Source: a virus. From it: 59,584 nt of DNA. Shown here piece after piece: positions 8,706 through 16,107 of this stretch. The DNA lies in the IMG/VR virus record IMGVR_UViG_3300027754_000102, positions 1 through 59,584 of that record; one strand, given 5' to 3'. The notes under the pieces are model-generated. The model had not been told where the DNA came from. It did not search any database and worked only from the letters and a program-made list of their open reading frames with translations. Both the position numbers and the translations under genes were made by a program. Within the stretch, counting starts at the first letter, position 1. Every line of letters starts with the position of its first letter.

Positions 8706-9119
8706 ATGCCAAGCGCAGTCATGGCAGCCGGCACCAAGGTCTACACCCGCGCTAGCGGTGTGGGATCCTATGTCGAGTTGCCATATGTGCTGGGTTTGAC
8801 TGGTAGCACAATTACCAGGTCATTCAGCGACAACACCGCTGCTAGCGAAATGACTTTGTCCAAATACATCGGTAGAGTTGATCCCGGCACCGTGTCGATC
8901 ACGATGCATTTGGAAGACACGGCAACCGCAAGCAATACTTACAGCGGTTGGCGAGTCGGCCTGACTAACGCCAGCAGCTACGACCTTCGCTTCGAAATGC
9001 CGTATCTGCCTGCAACACCGCTGCTGGAATTCACTGGCGTGAAACTTACCAGCGTTACCGGCATCGACCTATCCAGCACTTCCGGTCTAATTACCTACAC
9101 CATCACTTTTCAACTGTAA
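8706..9119 (+). CDS. Tail tube protein, paralog 2 (module A)
   Basis: This 137-aa paralog of the previous gene keeps the block VDPGTVSITMHLEDTATASN and the C-terminal beta strands (LITYTITFQL). Only 3 bp separate the genes, and there is no obvious strong ribosome site, so translation is probably coupled. A second tube paralog may form a tail-tip variant ring or mixed tube; module B shows the same duplication with different sequences. Confidence 0.65.
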   Translation: MPSAVMAAGTKVYTRASGVGSYVELPYVLGLTGSTITRSFSDNTAASEMTLSKYIGRVDPGTVSITMHLEDTATASNTYSGWRVGLTNASSYDLRFEMPYLPATPLLEFTGVKLTSVTGIDLSSTSGLITYTITFQL

Positions 9120-9128
9120 GGAGGCTTT

Positions 9129-9455
9129 GTGCTGACCCGCGACAGTTTCAAGCCATACGCTCTGCTCAAACGCGAGCGCGTTGAGATCCCCGAGCTAAAT
9201 GATTTCGTCTATGTCCGCGAGCTTTCCGCAGGCGAAGCGCTGGAGTTTCGCGAGAAAATCAGCGATGGCCAAAAGTTTGAGTCTCTGGTTTTGCCGATGC
9301 TGGCCAAAGTCATCGTCGATGAAAAAGGTCAGCAGATCTTTAATCCATCAGACACCGACCTAATCGGTAAATCATTCCCGCTGCATGTGATGGAAACCAT
9401 CGCAGCGAAAGCACAGCAACTATCGGGTTTAGGCGGAACACCGGAAAAAAACTAA
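9129..9455 (+). CDS. Tail assembly chaperone, upstream frame (gpG-like)
   Basis: This 108-aa protein lies just before the tape measure, where siphoviruses encode the tail assembly chaperone pair. It starts with GTG after AAGGAGGCTTT. The sequence is helical and acidic (ELSAGEALEFREKISDGQKF). The last codons are GAA AAA AAC TAA, which form the slippery heptamer A_AAA_AAC in the correct frame, so a fraction of ribosomes should shift -1 into the next frame and make a 221-aa fusion ending at 9793. Confidence 0.85.
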   Translation: MLTRDSFKPYALLKRERVEIPELNDFVYVRELSAGEALEFREKISDGQKFESLVLPMLAKVIVDEKGQQIFNPSDTDLIGKSFPLHVMETIAAKAQQLSGLGGTPEKN

Positions 9456-9485
9456 GCGCCCAGCGGCGCTTCATGTTGGCGCTGG
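9446..9485 (+). promoter_or_regulatory. Programmed -1 ribosomal frameshift site
   Basis: A_AAA_AAC occupies 9446-9452 and abuts the zero-frame TAA. Two alternative hairpins follow: AGCGCC/GGCGCT (9455-9470), and CCAGCG/CGCTGG (9460-9485) with a 7-nt spacer from the slippery site, the classical distance. The -1 frame is open from the site through the next gene. All parts match the lambda G-GT arrangement. Confidence 0.85.
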
Positions 9486-9793
9486 CCGGTCACTTGGGAC
9501 GGACAGTCGCAGAACTGGAAGTGACGCTGGGAGCTAACGAGCTAAACGATTGGATAGCGCTGGCGCAGCAGGAACCGTGGGGACCGTACAGGCTGGACAC
9601 ACTCGCAACGCTCGGCTGGTCGTATTCGGTGATGGCAGCACACTTGAAGGATCCAGCAGAAACGGCACGGCGAATATCGTTGCCATGGTGGACGACAAGA
9701 CCTGTTGACGAAGTGCGGCAGGTGACACCCGAGGAAATGCGCCTGGCGTTATTGTCGCTTGGTGCCAAACCAGTGGAAAGGTCCGATGGCTGA
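9473..9793 (+). CDS. Tail assembly chaperone, downstream frame (T part of G-T fusion)
   Basis: This segment lies in the -1 frame relative to the previous gene and is open back to the slippery site. Its content (LALAGHLGRTVAELEVTLGA, then EPWGPYRLD) matches the pattern of lambda gpT-like domains ('T..el...l...E...w......PWG..R'). The ATG at 9473 has no ribosome site, supporting expression mainly as the 221-aa frameshift product. The fusion would load the tape measure during tail assembly. It overlaps the start of the tape measure gene. Confidence 0.8.
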   Translation: MLALAGHLGRTVAELEVTLGANELNDWIALAQQEPWGPYRLDTLATLGWSYSVMAAHLKDPAETARRISLPWWTTRPVDEVRQVTPEEMRLALLSLGAKPVERSDG

Positions 9794-10892
9794 ATCGATT
9801 TCCAATCTGGCGATATCGGTCGCGCTGGACGGCTCACGAGCCGAAAGCGGACTGAACAAGATCGCTGACAAGGTCGAGGACTTTGGCAAACGGATGTCAA
9901 CCGTTAGCCAGATTGGCGCCGGATTGGGTTCGGTACTCGGCGCTTTCAAGTTTGGTATATTTGCGGCGGCTGGCGCAGGCGCGGTTGGGATGATGCGAAA
10001 TCTAGCCAGTAGCGCTAGAGACGCATTGTTGGCCAATGAAGAACTACAGTTTAGCCAGGTGGCCGACCAAGGTTCGCTGATGCAGGAGCCTAAATGGCTA
10101 GGTTCCATGACCGGCCAAATGGCGCTTCTGTCGGAGTCGTGGGACAACCTCATTGTTCGCCTGGCTGAACCTTTTGAGGGAGTGATCAAAGAAGGCTTGG
10201 CGATCATGCGTGGCGTGTTTGAAGGTTTAGCCGTCACTGCCGAGGAAATTGCCAAGGCATTTGGTTGGGTTCAAGACGATGATGGCAATTTTGAATTTCT
10301 GCAAAATGTCTTTAAGGTTGTTCGGGATTACACCATTGACATTGCCAAGGCGCTCACAGGTGGCGTGAAGTATTTCGTCGAAGGCATTGCCAAAGGCATC
10401 GATGAGCTACGAAAAATAACCAACCCGGGCGCTCTCAATCAGGCATGGAACCAAGTTCTATTGGATCTCGGATTACGAAACCGCAAAGAATTCAACGAGG
10501 CGATGCGCGGCAACGCTCAGCAATTTAACGCCAACGAAGGCGGCGGACTGGCAAACTTCCAGGCTGGATTGGAAAACTTTGCGGCAAGTCTTGGCAATCT
10601 TCAAGGCAATCTAGAGGCGGCCAAAGGTGCTGAGCGCGCCCCGCGCCTAGGCATGGGCAAAGACCAAGCAGCACCAGAAAATATATTTGCGGCGGCACTG
10701 GAACGCGGTTCGGTCGCTGAGTGGGAAAGTCGGATGCGTGACCGGTTCAGCACGCAACAAAACAACCCGCAAGAAAAGATCGCCGAAAATTCCGACAAGA
10801 TGGTTTTCATTTTGGGTGAGGTTGCGCGAGGTATTGAGGCAAGCGCTACTAGATTTTTGCCAGGACTGCTGGAATTTGGAAAGGGATTGTAA
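9786..10892 (+). CDS. Tail tape measure protein (module A)
   Basis: This 368-aa protein has a long helical, Ala-rich body (VALDGSRAESGLNKIADKVE, then MSTVSQIGAGLGSVL), a hydrophobic segment FGIFAAAGAGAVGMM near residue 55, and a low-complexity C-terminal third (ENFAASLGNLQGNLEAAKGA). It follows the chaperones and precedes tail-tip genes. The ATG at 9786 overlaps the preceding stop; an ATG at 9759 is also in frame. By the usual ~1.5 Angstrom per residue rule the tail would be only about 55 nm long. Confidence 0.85.
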   Translation: MAESISNLAISVALDGSRAESGLNKIADKVEDFGKRMSTVSQIGAGLGSVLGAFKFGIFAAAGAGAVGMMRNLASSARDALLANEELQFSQVADQGSLMQEPKWLGSMTGQMALLSESWDNLIVRLAEPFEGVIKEGLAIMRGVFEGLAVTAEEIAKAFGWVQDDDGNFEFLQNVFKVVRDYTIDIAKALTGGVKYFVEGIAKGIDELRKITNPGALNQAWNQVLLDLGLRNRKEFNEAMRGNAQQFNANEGGGLANFQAGLENFAASLGNLQGNLEAAKGAERAPRLGMGKDQAAPENIFAAALERGSVAEWESRMRDRFSTQQNNPQEKIAENSDKMVFILGEVARGIEASATRFLPGLLEFGKGL

Positions 10893-11876
10893 ATGGCATA
10901 TGTCAGCTTTAAAGAACTGGCTGGCAAATCTGGATCGGTCAATTCCAGTTTTCAACGTCAGTACACACGGCAATTTCGCATCATCACCGACGATGCGACG
11001 GCTGGTCCATTTTACGCCGGCAGTCATCCCAGCCTGCCGCTAATATTTAGCGTTTATCCAGACGATGCCAAAGCGTTTTGCGTGTCGTTAAGTCCTGTTC
11101 AAGACGGTGACAATCCGCTCGCGTGGACCGTAACCGCTCAATACGCTTACGCCATGGATGCTTGGGTTGGCGGAGGTGGTGGCGGAGGTGGCGGTGGTGG
11201 TGGCGGAATGACTGCCACCGGCAATCCGCAAATCGACACCCAGCAGAAAGGCCAGCCACCAGCCAGCAGGGTTTCCAATCCGCTTTCAAGACCAAGAGAC
11301 TACACATTCCAAACGATCAATGTCGGCCAACGTGTGGTTGAAAAAGATGTGGTCACAGACGAGCCAATCGTGAACACTGCTGGTGATCCTATCTCGCCAC
11401 CCTACATGATTGACATCCCAGCCATCGCCATCACCATTGGCCTAAACAGCACCAGTGCGCCGGGTGACGGCTGGGTTTCTGCACTGGGTAAAATTAACAC
11501 CAACACACTGACCATAGGCAGTTGGATAATCGCTGCCAAGCGGGCAAGACTGCGTGGGATTTCAGCAAATTTGGTCTACGAGGAAGGCCTTAGCTACTGG
11601 CGATGGTCAATCAATTTTGAAGTGCGTTACAGTTGGACTTGGGATTTGCGGTCGGTCGGACTGGAAGCCAAGCAATATGCTAGGGACGCTGCCGGCAACC
11701 AAACCACCGTGAAAGGTCCGATCAAAAAAAACGGCAAATACATCACTCAGCCTGTCGGATTAGATGCCCAAGGATTTGTAGCGGAGAACACCGAAGCGGC
11801 AGGAGTCTGGACCGATAACGCTGCGCAATTGTCTTTTGATGTGGTCGCATCAACAACCTTTCCGAGTCCGCTCTAA
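10893..11876 (+). CDS. Tail-tip structural protein with poly-glycine linker
   Basis: This 327-aa protein starts immediately after the tape measure stop, the position of a distal-tail or baseplate hub protein. It has two folded parts separated near residue 92 by an uninterrupted run of 13 glycines. The C-terminal part is Trp-rich (YWRWSINFEVRYSWTWD), suggesting a beta-sandwich. The protein at 51388-52464 has the same position in module B (similar length, KFRWYQVPLAWVQ region) and may be a distant relative. I know no named family. Confidence 0.6.
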   Translation: MAYVSFKELAGKSGSVNSSFQRQYTRQFRIITDDATAGPFYAGSHPSLPLIFSVYPDDAKAFCVSLSPVQDGDNPLAWTVTAQYAYAMDAWVGGGGGGGGGGGGGMTATGNPQIDTQQKGQPPASRVSNPLSRPRDYTFQTINVGQRVVEKDVVTDEPIVNTAGDPISPPYMIDIPAIAITIGLNSTSAPGDGWVSALGKINTNTLTIGSWIIAAKRARLRGISANLVYEEGLSYWRWSINFEVRYSWTWDLRSVGLEAKQYARDAAGNQTTVKGPIKKNGKYITQPVGLDAQGFVAENTEAAGVWTDNAAQLSFDVVASTTFPSPL

Positions 11877-12346
11877 TGCCACCGGAAGTAGGGTTTTCCC
11901 TATCCAGCGAATCAGCCGAACGTCTGGCCACCATGCTGCGCGCATTCGAGGGCGGCAGACTGGCACCTAGATTTGGCGGAGGTGATGAAACCTTTATCAG
12001 CCAACCGGGTGACGGCATCGACTTTGTCCAGGTCACAGGCACAACCACGCCGGCAGGTGATCACACAGGCAAGATCGTCTGGTGGGATAACGACAACAAC
12101 GAATGGCGCACGGACTACACAGAAATCATCATTCGTGAACCTGATGGAAAAACATTGCCAAACGGCAAATACATCGGCAAATTTATGTATCACAAATTGA
12201 TCAGTGGCACCACCACCAAAGATGTTTATGTGACAAGTTCAGGACCGATCCTGTCAATTCAGGTGGTTACTGATATTACTTGCGTGTCTGGAGTGCTGAC
12301 GGTCACCAAGAAAACGCTACACATTCCCGGCGGTAGGTCTACCTAA
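11876..12346 (+). CDS. Tail-tip protein, conserved between modules A and B
   Basis: This 156-aa protein overlaps the previous stop (TAATG). Its final block VTDITCVSGVLTVTKKT..IPG matches VTAVTCSNGNLTVTTKT..VPG in the protein at 52467-52913, showing homology across modules. The middle (GKIVWWDNDNNEWRTDYTEI) looks like a beta domain that displays loops. The role is unknown; position between the tail hub and the Cys-rich adhesin suggests a tail-tip component. Confidence 0.6.
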   Translation: MPPEVGFSLSSESAERLATMLRAFEGGRLAPRFGGGDETFISQPGDGIDFVQVTGTTTPAGDHTGKIVWWDNDNNEWRTDYTEIIIREPDGKTLPNGKYIGKFMYHKLISGTTTKDVYVTSSGPILSIQVVTDITCVSGVLTVTKKTLHIPGGRST

Positions 12347-13071
12347 TGCCAGCATCCGCAACGGCAATTTCTGAACCGTTTTCACCGACAACGGCGACGG
12401 TGTCTCAGCCGAGCGGAACGGCGACCGCTGGTTCTACTGGCGGCAGCATTATCAATTTGCAATCTACATATAGCATTGGGCCAACCGGTGGAGCATCTGG
12501 AACCAGTGGCGGCAGCACAACCCAAACGCTGTCTTGTTCTTCCTGCTGTTCTCCACTGGTGTATTATTTGCCAACATGGTTTAGCAGTTATGGCCTATGC
12601 CCAGGCGCTGTTGATAACACTGTGCCAGTAACACTAACCGCTACTTTTACTTTGTCTGGATATGGCGGTTACACTTTGGCTGAGATGTGTTTGCCAACAT
12701 CAGCAAGTGTAAATGTAATTGCTGACGATCCTTTAAGGCCTTCAAACCTTTACATTATCACACCATCAACAACATGCTCTTTGGTTTCACCACCAACTAC
12801 ACGTTTTAATGTCAAATCACCTTTTGCCAATCCATACGATTGGGTTTTTACGGCTGCATTTATTACAGCCCACCAATTGTTGTACACTCTTACTCTTTGC
12901 AATTGCTCCACAAGTTTTGCGCTAAATTTATTTAATTCGGCATTTTTAAATGCAAATTCAATGACTTTGTCTAGTAGCAGTTGCTCGCCGTTTTCGCTCA
13001 CATTTACTGGCGGCCAAATTTATCAGACTTACATTCGCAAAGGTTCATTCGACGTAACATTTACCCTATGA
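12346..13071 (+). CDS. Probable tail-tip adhesin, Cys-rich (split counterpart of 52913-54952)
   Basis: This 241-aa protein has a Thr/Ser/Gly-rich N-terminus (about 60 residues), then the motif TTQTLSCSSCCSPLVYYLP, which parallels TTKTLPCGCCFSCKCGP in the 679-aa module B protein, followed by a beta-rich domain with PGAVDNTVPVTLTATFTLSG (module B: PGAGDTSVPENLTVKFTFS). The C-terminal half is clearly more AT-rich than its neighbours, as often seen for exchanged receptor-binding domains. It lacks the long Gly/Pro repeats and the C-terminal Cys module of the B protein; the Cys module is the next gene here. Confidence 0.6.
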   Translation: MPASATAISEPFSPTTATVSQPSGTATAGSTGGSIINLQSTYSIGPTGGASGTSGGSTTQTLSCSSCCSPLVYYLPTWFSSYGLCPGAVDNTVPVTLTATFTLSGYGGYTLAEMCLPTSASVNVIADDPLRPSNLYIITPSTTCSLVSPPTTRFNVKSPFANPYDWVFTAAFITAHQLLYTLTLCNCSTSFALNLFNSAFLNANSMTLSSSSCSPFSLTFTGGQIYQTYIRKGSFDVTFTL

Positions 13072-13379
13072 AACCATGTCCACTTGAACCGACCACCTGC
13101 GAATGCCGGGTGTGCTACCTCTACCTCACCAACCCGGAATACAACCGACTCTGGGGCGGCACCGGCATTGATCCAGCATTTCGCAAGCTATGGATCACCC
13201 GAACCACCACGCCATGCGTTCACCTGGGCGAATTCATCGAGGATCCAGCAACCTGCGGGTGCGGCGTGGCAGTGTTGCGTTCGTGTGCTGTGCATGGCCA
13301 GTGCCGAAAAATCGGCCAGGCTAAATCCGGTGAGTCGGTTTGTTCGACCTGTCCCGACTGGATGGCAAAAGGTGTCTGA
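13068..13379 (+). CDS. Small Cys-rich protein (separate Cys module)
   Basis: This 103-aa protein starts at ATG 13068, overlapping the previous TGA. Its second half reads CVHLGEF..DPATCGCG..VLRSCAVHGQCRK and ends VCSTCPDW, the same order of cysteines as the C-terminus of the 679-aa protein in module B. The spacing looks like a zinc-ribbon or disulfide knuckle. I recall similar Cys modules in planctomycete proteins, a pointer to the host, but did not check it. A further CPLEP..CECRVCYLY cluster is at the N-terminus. Confidence 0.7.
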   Translation: MKPCPLEPTTCECRVCYLYLTNPEYNRLWGGTGIDPAFRKLWITRTTTPCVHLGEFIEDPATCGCGVAVLRSCAVHGQCRKIGQAKSGESVCSTCPDWMAKGV

Positions 13380-13392
13380 GTTCGTCGGGTTA
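13375..13392 (+). repeat. Stop-overlapping repeat motif, copy 3
   Basis: TCTGAGTTCGTCGGGTT includes the TGA stop of the Cys-rich protein and is followed by TATTTATTGTCGAGGT and the next ATG. As at copy 1, a TCGAGG lies between the motif and the start codon. Confidence 0.6.
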
Positions 13393-13406
13393 TTTATTGT
13401 CGAGGT

Positions 13407-14078
13407 ATGACACCCGCACTCATACTCTTGTTGTTTTGCGATATTAAGTCCCCGCCAGAGGTGCGCACGCCGTGCAACCGATTGGCGCGCGTCGAAGTGG
13501 TTTCAACCGGCAAAAACACGATCCTGATTCCACCAGCCGGTGACTGTGACGCATTCCAAGAGGTTGCGTCTAATGGCAAACTATCATTCCGAGTGATCTG
13601 CTACTCACCAGGGAAATACCGACTCACATTCGTGACCGCTGCCGGTGATGTTCCCGAGTACGCCACCACCGATATAATCGCCGGTGATCTGCCTGCACCT
13701 GTGCCACCAGTGCCGCCAGTTCCAACACCTGACGATATAACCAAGGATCCGCTGTACCAAGCACTGGCCAGCATCGTTGGCGGTTTGCAGGAATCAGACC
13801 AACAGAACAGCCTGAAGACACTGGCCGAACTCTACCGGCAAGGCGAAGTCATGGCCGGCCAGCACGCAACGCTTGGCGCATGGACTGGCGCGCTTAGACT
13901 ACTCAGCCAGCAGGCCGGCCTTGGCAACAAGCTGATCACGGTCAGGCAGCGCATTGCGGACGAACTGTCCAGCGCACTGGGAACTGATCCGGCGGCCAAC
14001 CTGGCGGGGGGACTCGGCGCAAGATGTGCCGCGCAGTGCCGCCGGATCAGCCTAATCCTTAACACCTTGGCACGGTGA
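13407..14078 (+). CDS. Secreted-type Ig-like protein with proline linker (module A)
   Basis: This 223-aa protein opens with a short hydrophobic leader (MTPALILLLFCDIKSPPEV), then a beta-rich domain to about residue 88, a Pro/Val linker (PAPVPPVPPVPTPDD), and a helical C-terminal domain (YQALASIVGGLQESDQQN to the end). The module B protein at 54980-55684 has the same four parts (LLLVLSQDIKLPAEV leader, beta domain, PP linker, helices). It precedes the papain-like peptidase in both modules, suggesting a partner or substrate role. No named family is known to me. Confidence 0.65.
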   Translation: MTPALILLLFCDIKSPPEVRTPCNRLARVEVVSTGKNTILIPPAGDCDAFQEVASNGKLSFRVICYSPGKYRLTFVTAAGDVPEYATTDIIAGDLPAPVPPVPPVPTPDDITKDPLYQALASIVGGLQESDQQNSLKTLAELYRQGEVMAGQHATLGAWTGALRLLSQQAGLGNKLITVRQRIADELSSALGTDPAANLAGGLGARCAAQCRRISLILNTLAR

Positions 14079-14082
14079 AAAC

Positions 14083-14982
14083 ATGGCTGAGGTCGATGAG
14101 AATTTTGGTTGGGTCGAGGATCCCGCAGCGGTCGATGCGGTGGTTGCCGGCCTACCCATGCCAACATGGGGAGATACGCCAGCCAGCGCAGTGGATGAAG
14201 CCAGCCTGCCTGCCGAGGTGTTGGGATGGCAGGCATGGGCGAAGGCCAGCGGCACGGCATGGCCTGAACTGTCTCAGGGTTCTGTCGGCTCCTGCGTTTC
14301 GTTCGGAACCAGCCACGCGCTAATGCTCACGCAGGCCGGCGAGATCATCGCAGGTGATCCAGAGGAAACACGGATTCCCTGCATGGAAGCAATCTATGGT
14401 GGTTCACGCGTTGAGATCGGCGGTGGAAAAATATCCGGTGATGGTTCCATCGGCGCTTGGGCGGCAGAATGGGTGCGACGCTGGGGAGTAATAGCGCAGG
14501 GAATTTATGGCTCATACGATCTGACCAAATACGACCAGGCGCGTTGCCGGGACTGGGGCAAAAAAGGCGTACCGACTGAGATCGAGGACATAGCCAAAAA
14601 GCATCCAATCGGCAACTGCACACTGATCACATCGTTTTCAGATGCGGTCTCGGCACTTGGCCAAGGCTACGGTATTCAGGTCGCCAGTAACCGAGGATTC
14701 AGCCTGAAGCGCGACTCCGAAGGCTTTGCCGCACCGAGTGGTAGATGGGGCCACTCAATGTCGTTTATAGGCTACAGGAAAACCGGCAATCGACCGGGTT
14801 TGTTCATCGTCAATAGTTGGGGATTTAGCAGCACGACAGGTCCTAAATCACACCCAGACGCGCCGCCGAGCGGTTGGTGGGTGGATGCTGAGGTGGCGGA
14901 TGGAATGTTGAAACAACGGGACTCGTTCGCATTCTCAAAGTTCACCGGGTTCCCGGCTCGTTCCATTAACTGGCTGATCTGA
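14083..14982 (+). CDS. Papain-like cysteine peptidase (module A)
   Basis: This 299-aa protein carries a complete C1-type catalytic set: the oxyanion Gln and Cys in SQGSVGSCVSFG (Q65, C71, same 6-residue spacing as papain), His in RWGHSMSFIGY (H224) and Asn in FIVNSWG (N244). There is no obvious signal peptide or long propeptide. Gene order with an Ig-like protein before and a holin-like protein after is repeated in module B, so it is a conserved part of the tail-end cassette. It may be a virion-associated peptidase acting on the protein-rich host envelope, or a lysis enzyme; I cannot choose. Confidence 0.85.
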   Translation: MAEVDENFGWVEDPAAVDAVVAGLPMPTWGDTPASAVDEASLPAEVLGWQAWAKASGTAWPELSQGSVGSCVSFGTSHALMLTQAGEIIAGDPEETRIPCMEAIYGGSRVEIGGGKISGDGSIGAWAAEWVRRWGVIAQGIYGSYDLTKYDQARCRDWGKKGVPTEIEDIAKKHPIGNCTLITSFSDAVSALGQGYGIQVASNRGFSLKRDSEGFAAPSGRWGHSMSFIGYRKTGNRPGLFIVNSWGFSSTTGPKSHPDAPPSGWWVDAEVADGMLKQRDSFAFSKFTGFPARSINWLI

Positions 14983-14990
14983 GGACCGCC

Positions 14991-15251
14991 ATGGATGCCA
15001 TTCAATTCATCAGGGAGTTTGGTTTGCCAACCATGGGACTCTGTGTCGCCGGCTACGCGTTTTGGCAATGCTGTTCTTGGATTGCACGCGAGCTAATTGT
15101 TCCACTGCGTGATCGGCATTTTGCATTTCTGCATTCACTGGAAAGCACGCTTGCTGTCCTCGCTAAAACACAACAGCAACTTGGCACCGAGATCGAGCGC
15201 ATCACCGACATGATTCAAGGTCAACAGTTAAAAAAACAGGATAAAGAATAA
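14991..15251 (+). CDS. Holin-like single-pass membrane protein (module A)
   Basis: This 86-aa protein has one hydrophobic segment (FGLPTMGLCVAGYAFWQCCS, about residues 10-29), a short amphipathic stretch (ELIVPLRDRHFAFL) and a coiled-coil C-terminus ending basic/acidic. The module B relative at 56905-57177 keeps REFGLPTM and IVPLRDRHFAFL. This layout resembles BhlA-like holins. Following the peptidase, it could provide membrane passage or disruption. The holin call is an inference from topology. Confidence 0.6.
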   Translation: MDAIQFIREFGLPTMGLCVAGYAFWQCCSWIARELIVPLRDRHFAFLHSLESTLAVLAKTQQQLGTEIERITDMIQGQQLKKQDKE

Positions 15252-15670
15252 TGGCGAGTCTGGTGTACAACTCGTTTTATTACGACTCGTTCACGGGTTC
15301 GATTAACTGCGCCTCAAACACATTTAAATGCTTGCTTGTAACCAGTAGTTACACCGCTTATAAAGCGCACGATAAGCGCGACGACATTACCAACGAGGTT
15401 TCGGGAACAGGCTACAGCGCAGGCGGAAACGCTGCCACCTGCACAGTTGCCGCAGTGGACAACACCAACAACGATGTTGAAATAACATTCAGCATCGCAA
15501 GCTGGACCACCAGCACGATCACTGCACGCGGCGCGGTGATCTACAGGAGCAGAGGTGGCGCATCGAGCGCCGACGAACTGGTCTGCTACATCGATTTTGG
15601 CGCGGACATTAGCAGCAGCGCGGGAACTTTTGCAGTCACGATGAATGATCCAATTAAGGTCCAGAACTAG
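15251..15670 (+). CDS. Virion-associated protein, paralog 1
   Basis: This 139-aa protein overlaps the previous stop (TAATG) and is a paralog of the next gene. Shared blocks are MASLVYNS, DITNEVSGTGYSAGG and NNDVEITFSIASWT. I recall this family beside tail fibres in many phages without an assigned role. Its predicted content is mostly beta, consistent with a small structural or decoration protein. Confidence 0.65.
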   Translation: MASLVYNSFYYDSFTGSINCASNTFKCLLVTSSYTAYKAHDKRDDITNEVSGTGYSAGGNAATCTVAAVDNTNNDVEITFSIASWTTSTITARGAVIYRSRGGASSADELVCYIDFGADISSSAGTFAVTMNDPIKVQN

Positions 15671-15678
15671 GAGAAGCC

Positions 15679-16098
15679 ATGGCATCACTTGTTTACAATT
15701 CCGCCATACGGGATGCTTCGGTTGGCAATATCGATTTCGACAGCGATACATTCAAGATGATGCTGGTTACCAGCACATACACTGCTTCCAAGAGCCACGC
15801 AAAACGCTCCGACATTACCAACGAAGTTACAGGCACAGGCTACACGGCTGGCGGCAATGCTGCTGCCTGCACCGTGGCAGCAACCGACAATGTCAATAAC
15901 GATGTTGAAATAACCTTTAGCATCACGAGTTGGACCAGCGCAACCATTACGGCACGGGCAGGTGTGATTTACAAATCTCGCGGCGGTGCTTCATCTGCTG
16001 ATGAGTTGGTTGGTTATGTGGATTTCACGAGCGATACTACCAGCACCAATGGTACATTTGCGGTTACTATCTCTAGCCCACTGAAATTCCAAAACTAG
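15679..16098 (+). CDS. Virion-associated protein, paralog 2
   Basis: This 139-aa paralog has a good ribosome site (AGGAGAAGCC). It is closer to the module B protein at 57184-57603 (NIDFDSDTF, SKSHAKRS, VTGTGYTAGGNA, SWTSATITAR shared) than to its own neighbour. It marks the left end of the gapless 2.4-kb homology between modules. Function unknown, probably structural. Confidence 0.65.
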   Translation: MASLVYNSAIRDASVGNIDFDSDTFKMMLVTSTYTASKSHAKRSDITNEVTGTGYTAGGNAAACTVAATDNVNNDVEITFSITSWTSATITARAGVIYKSRGGASSADELVGYVDFTSDTTSTNGTFAVTISSPLKFQN

Positions 16099-16107
16099 GG
16101 ATAAAAC

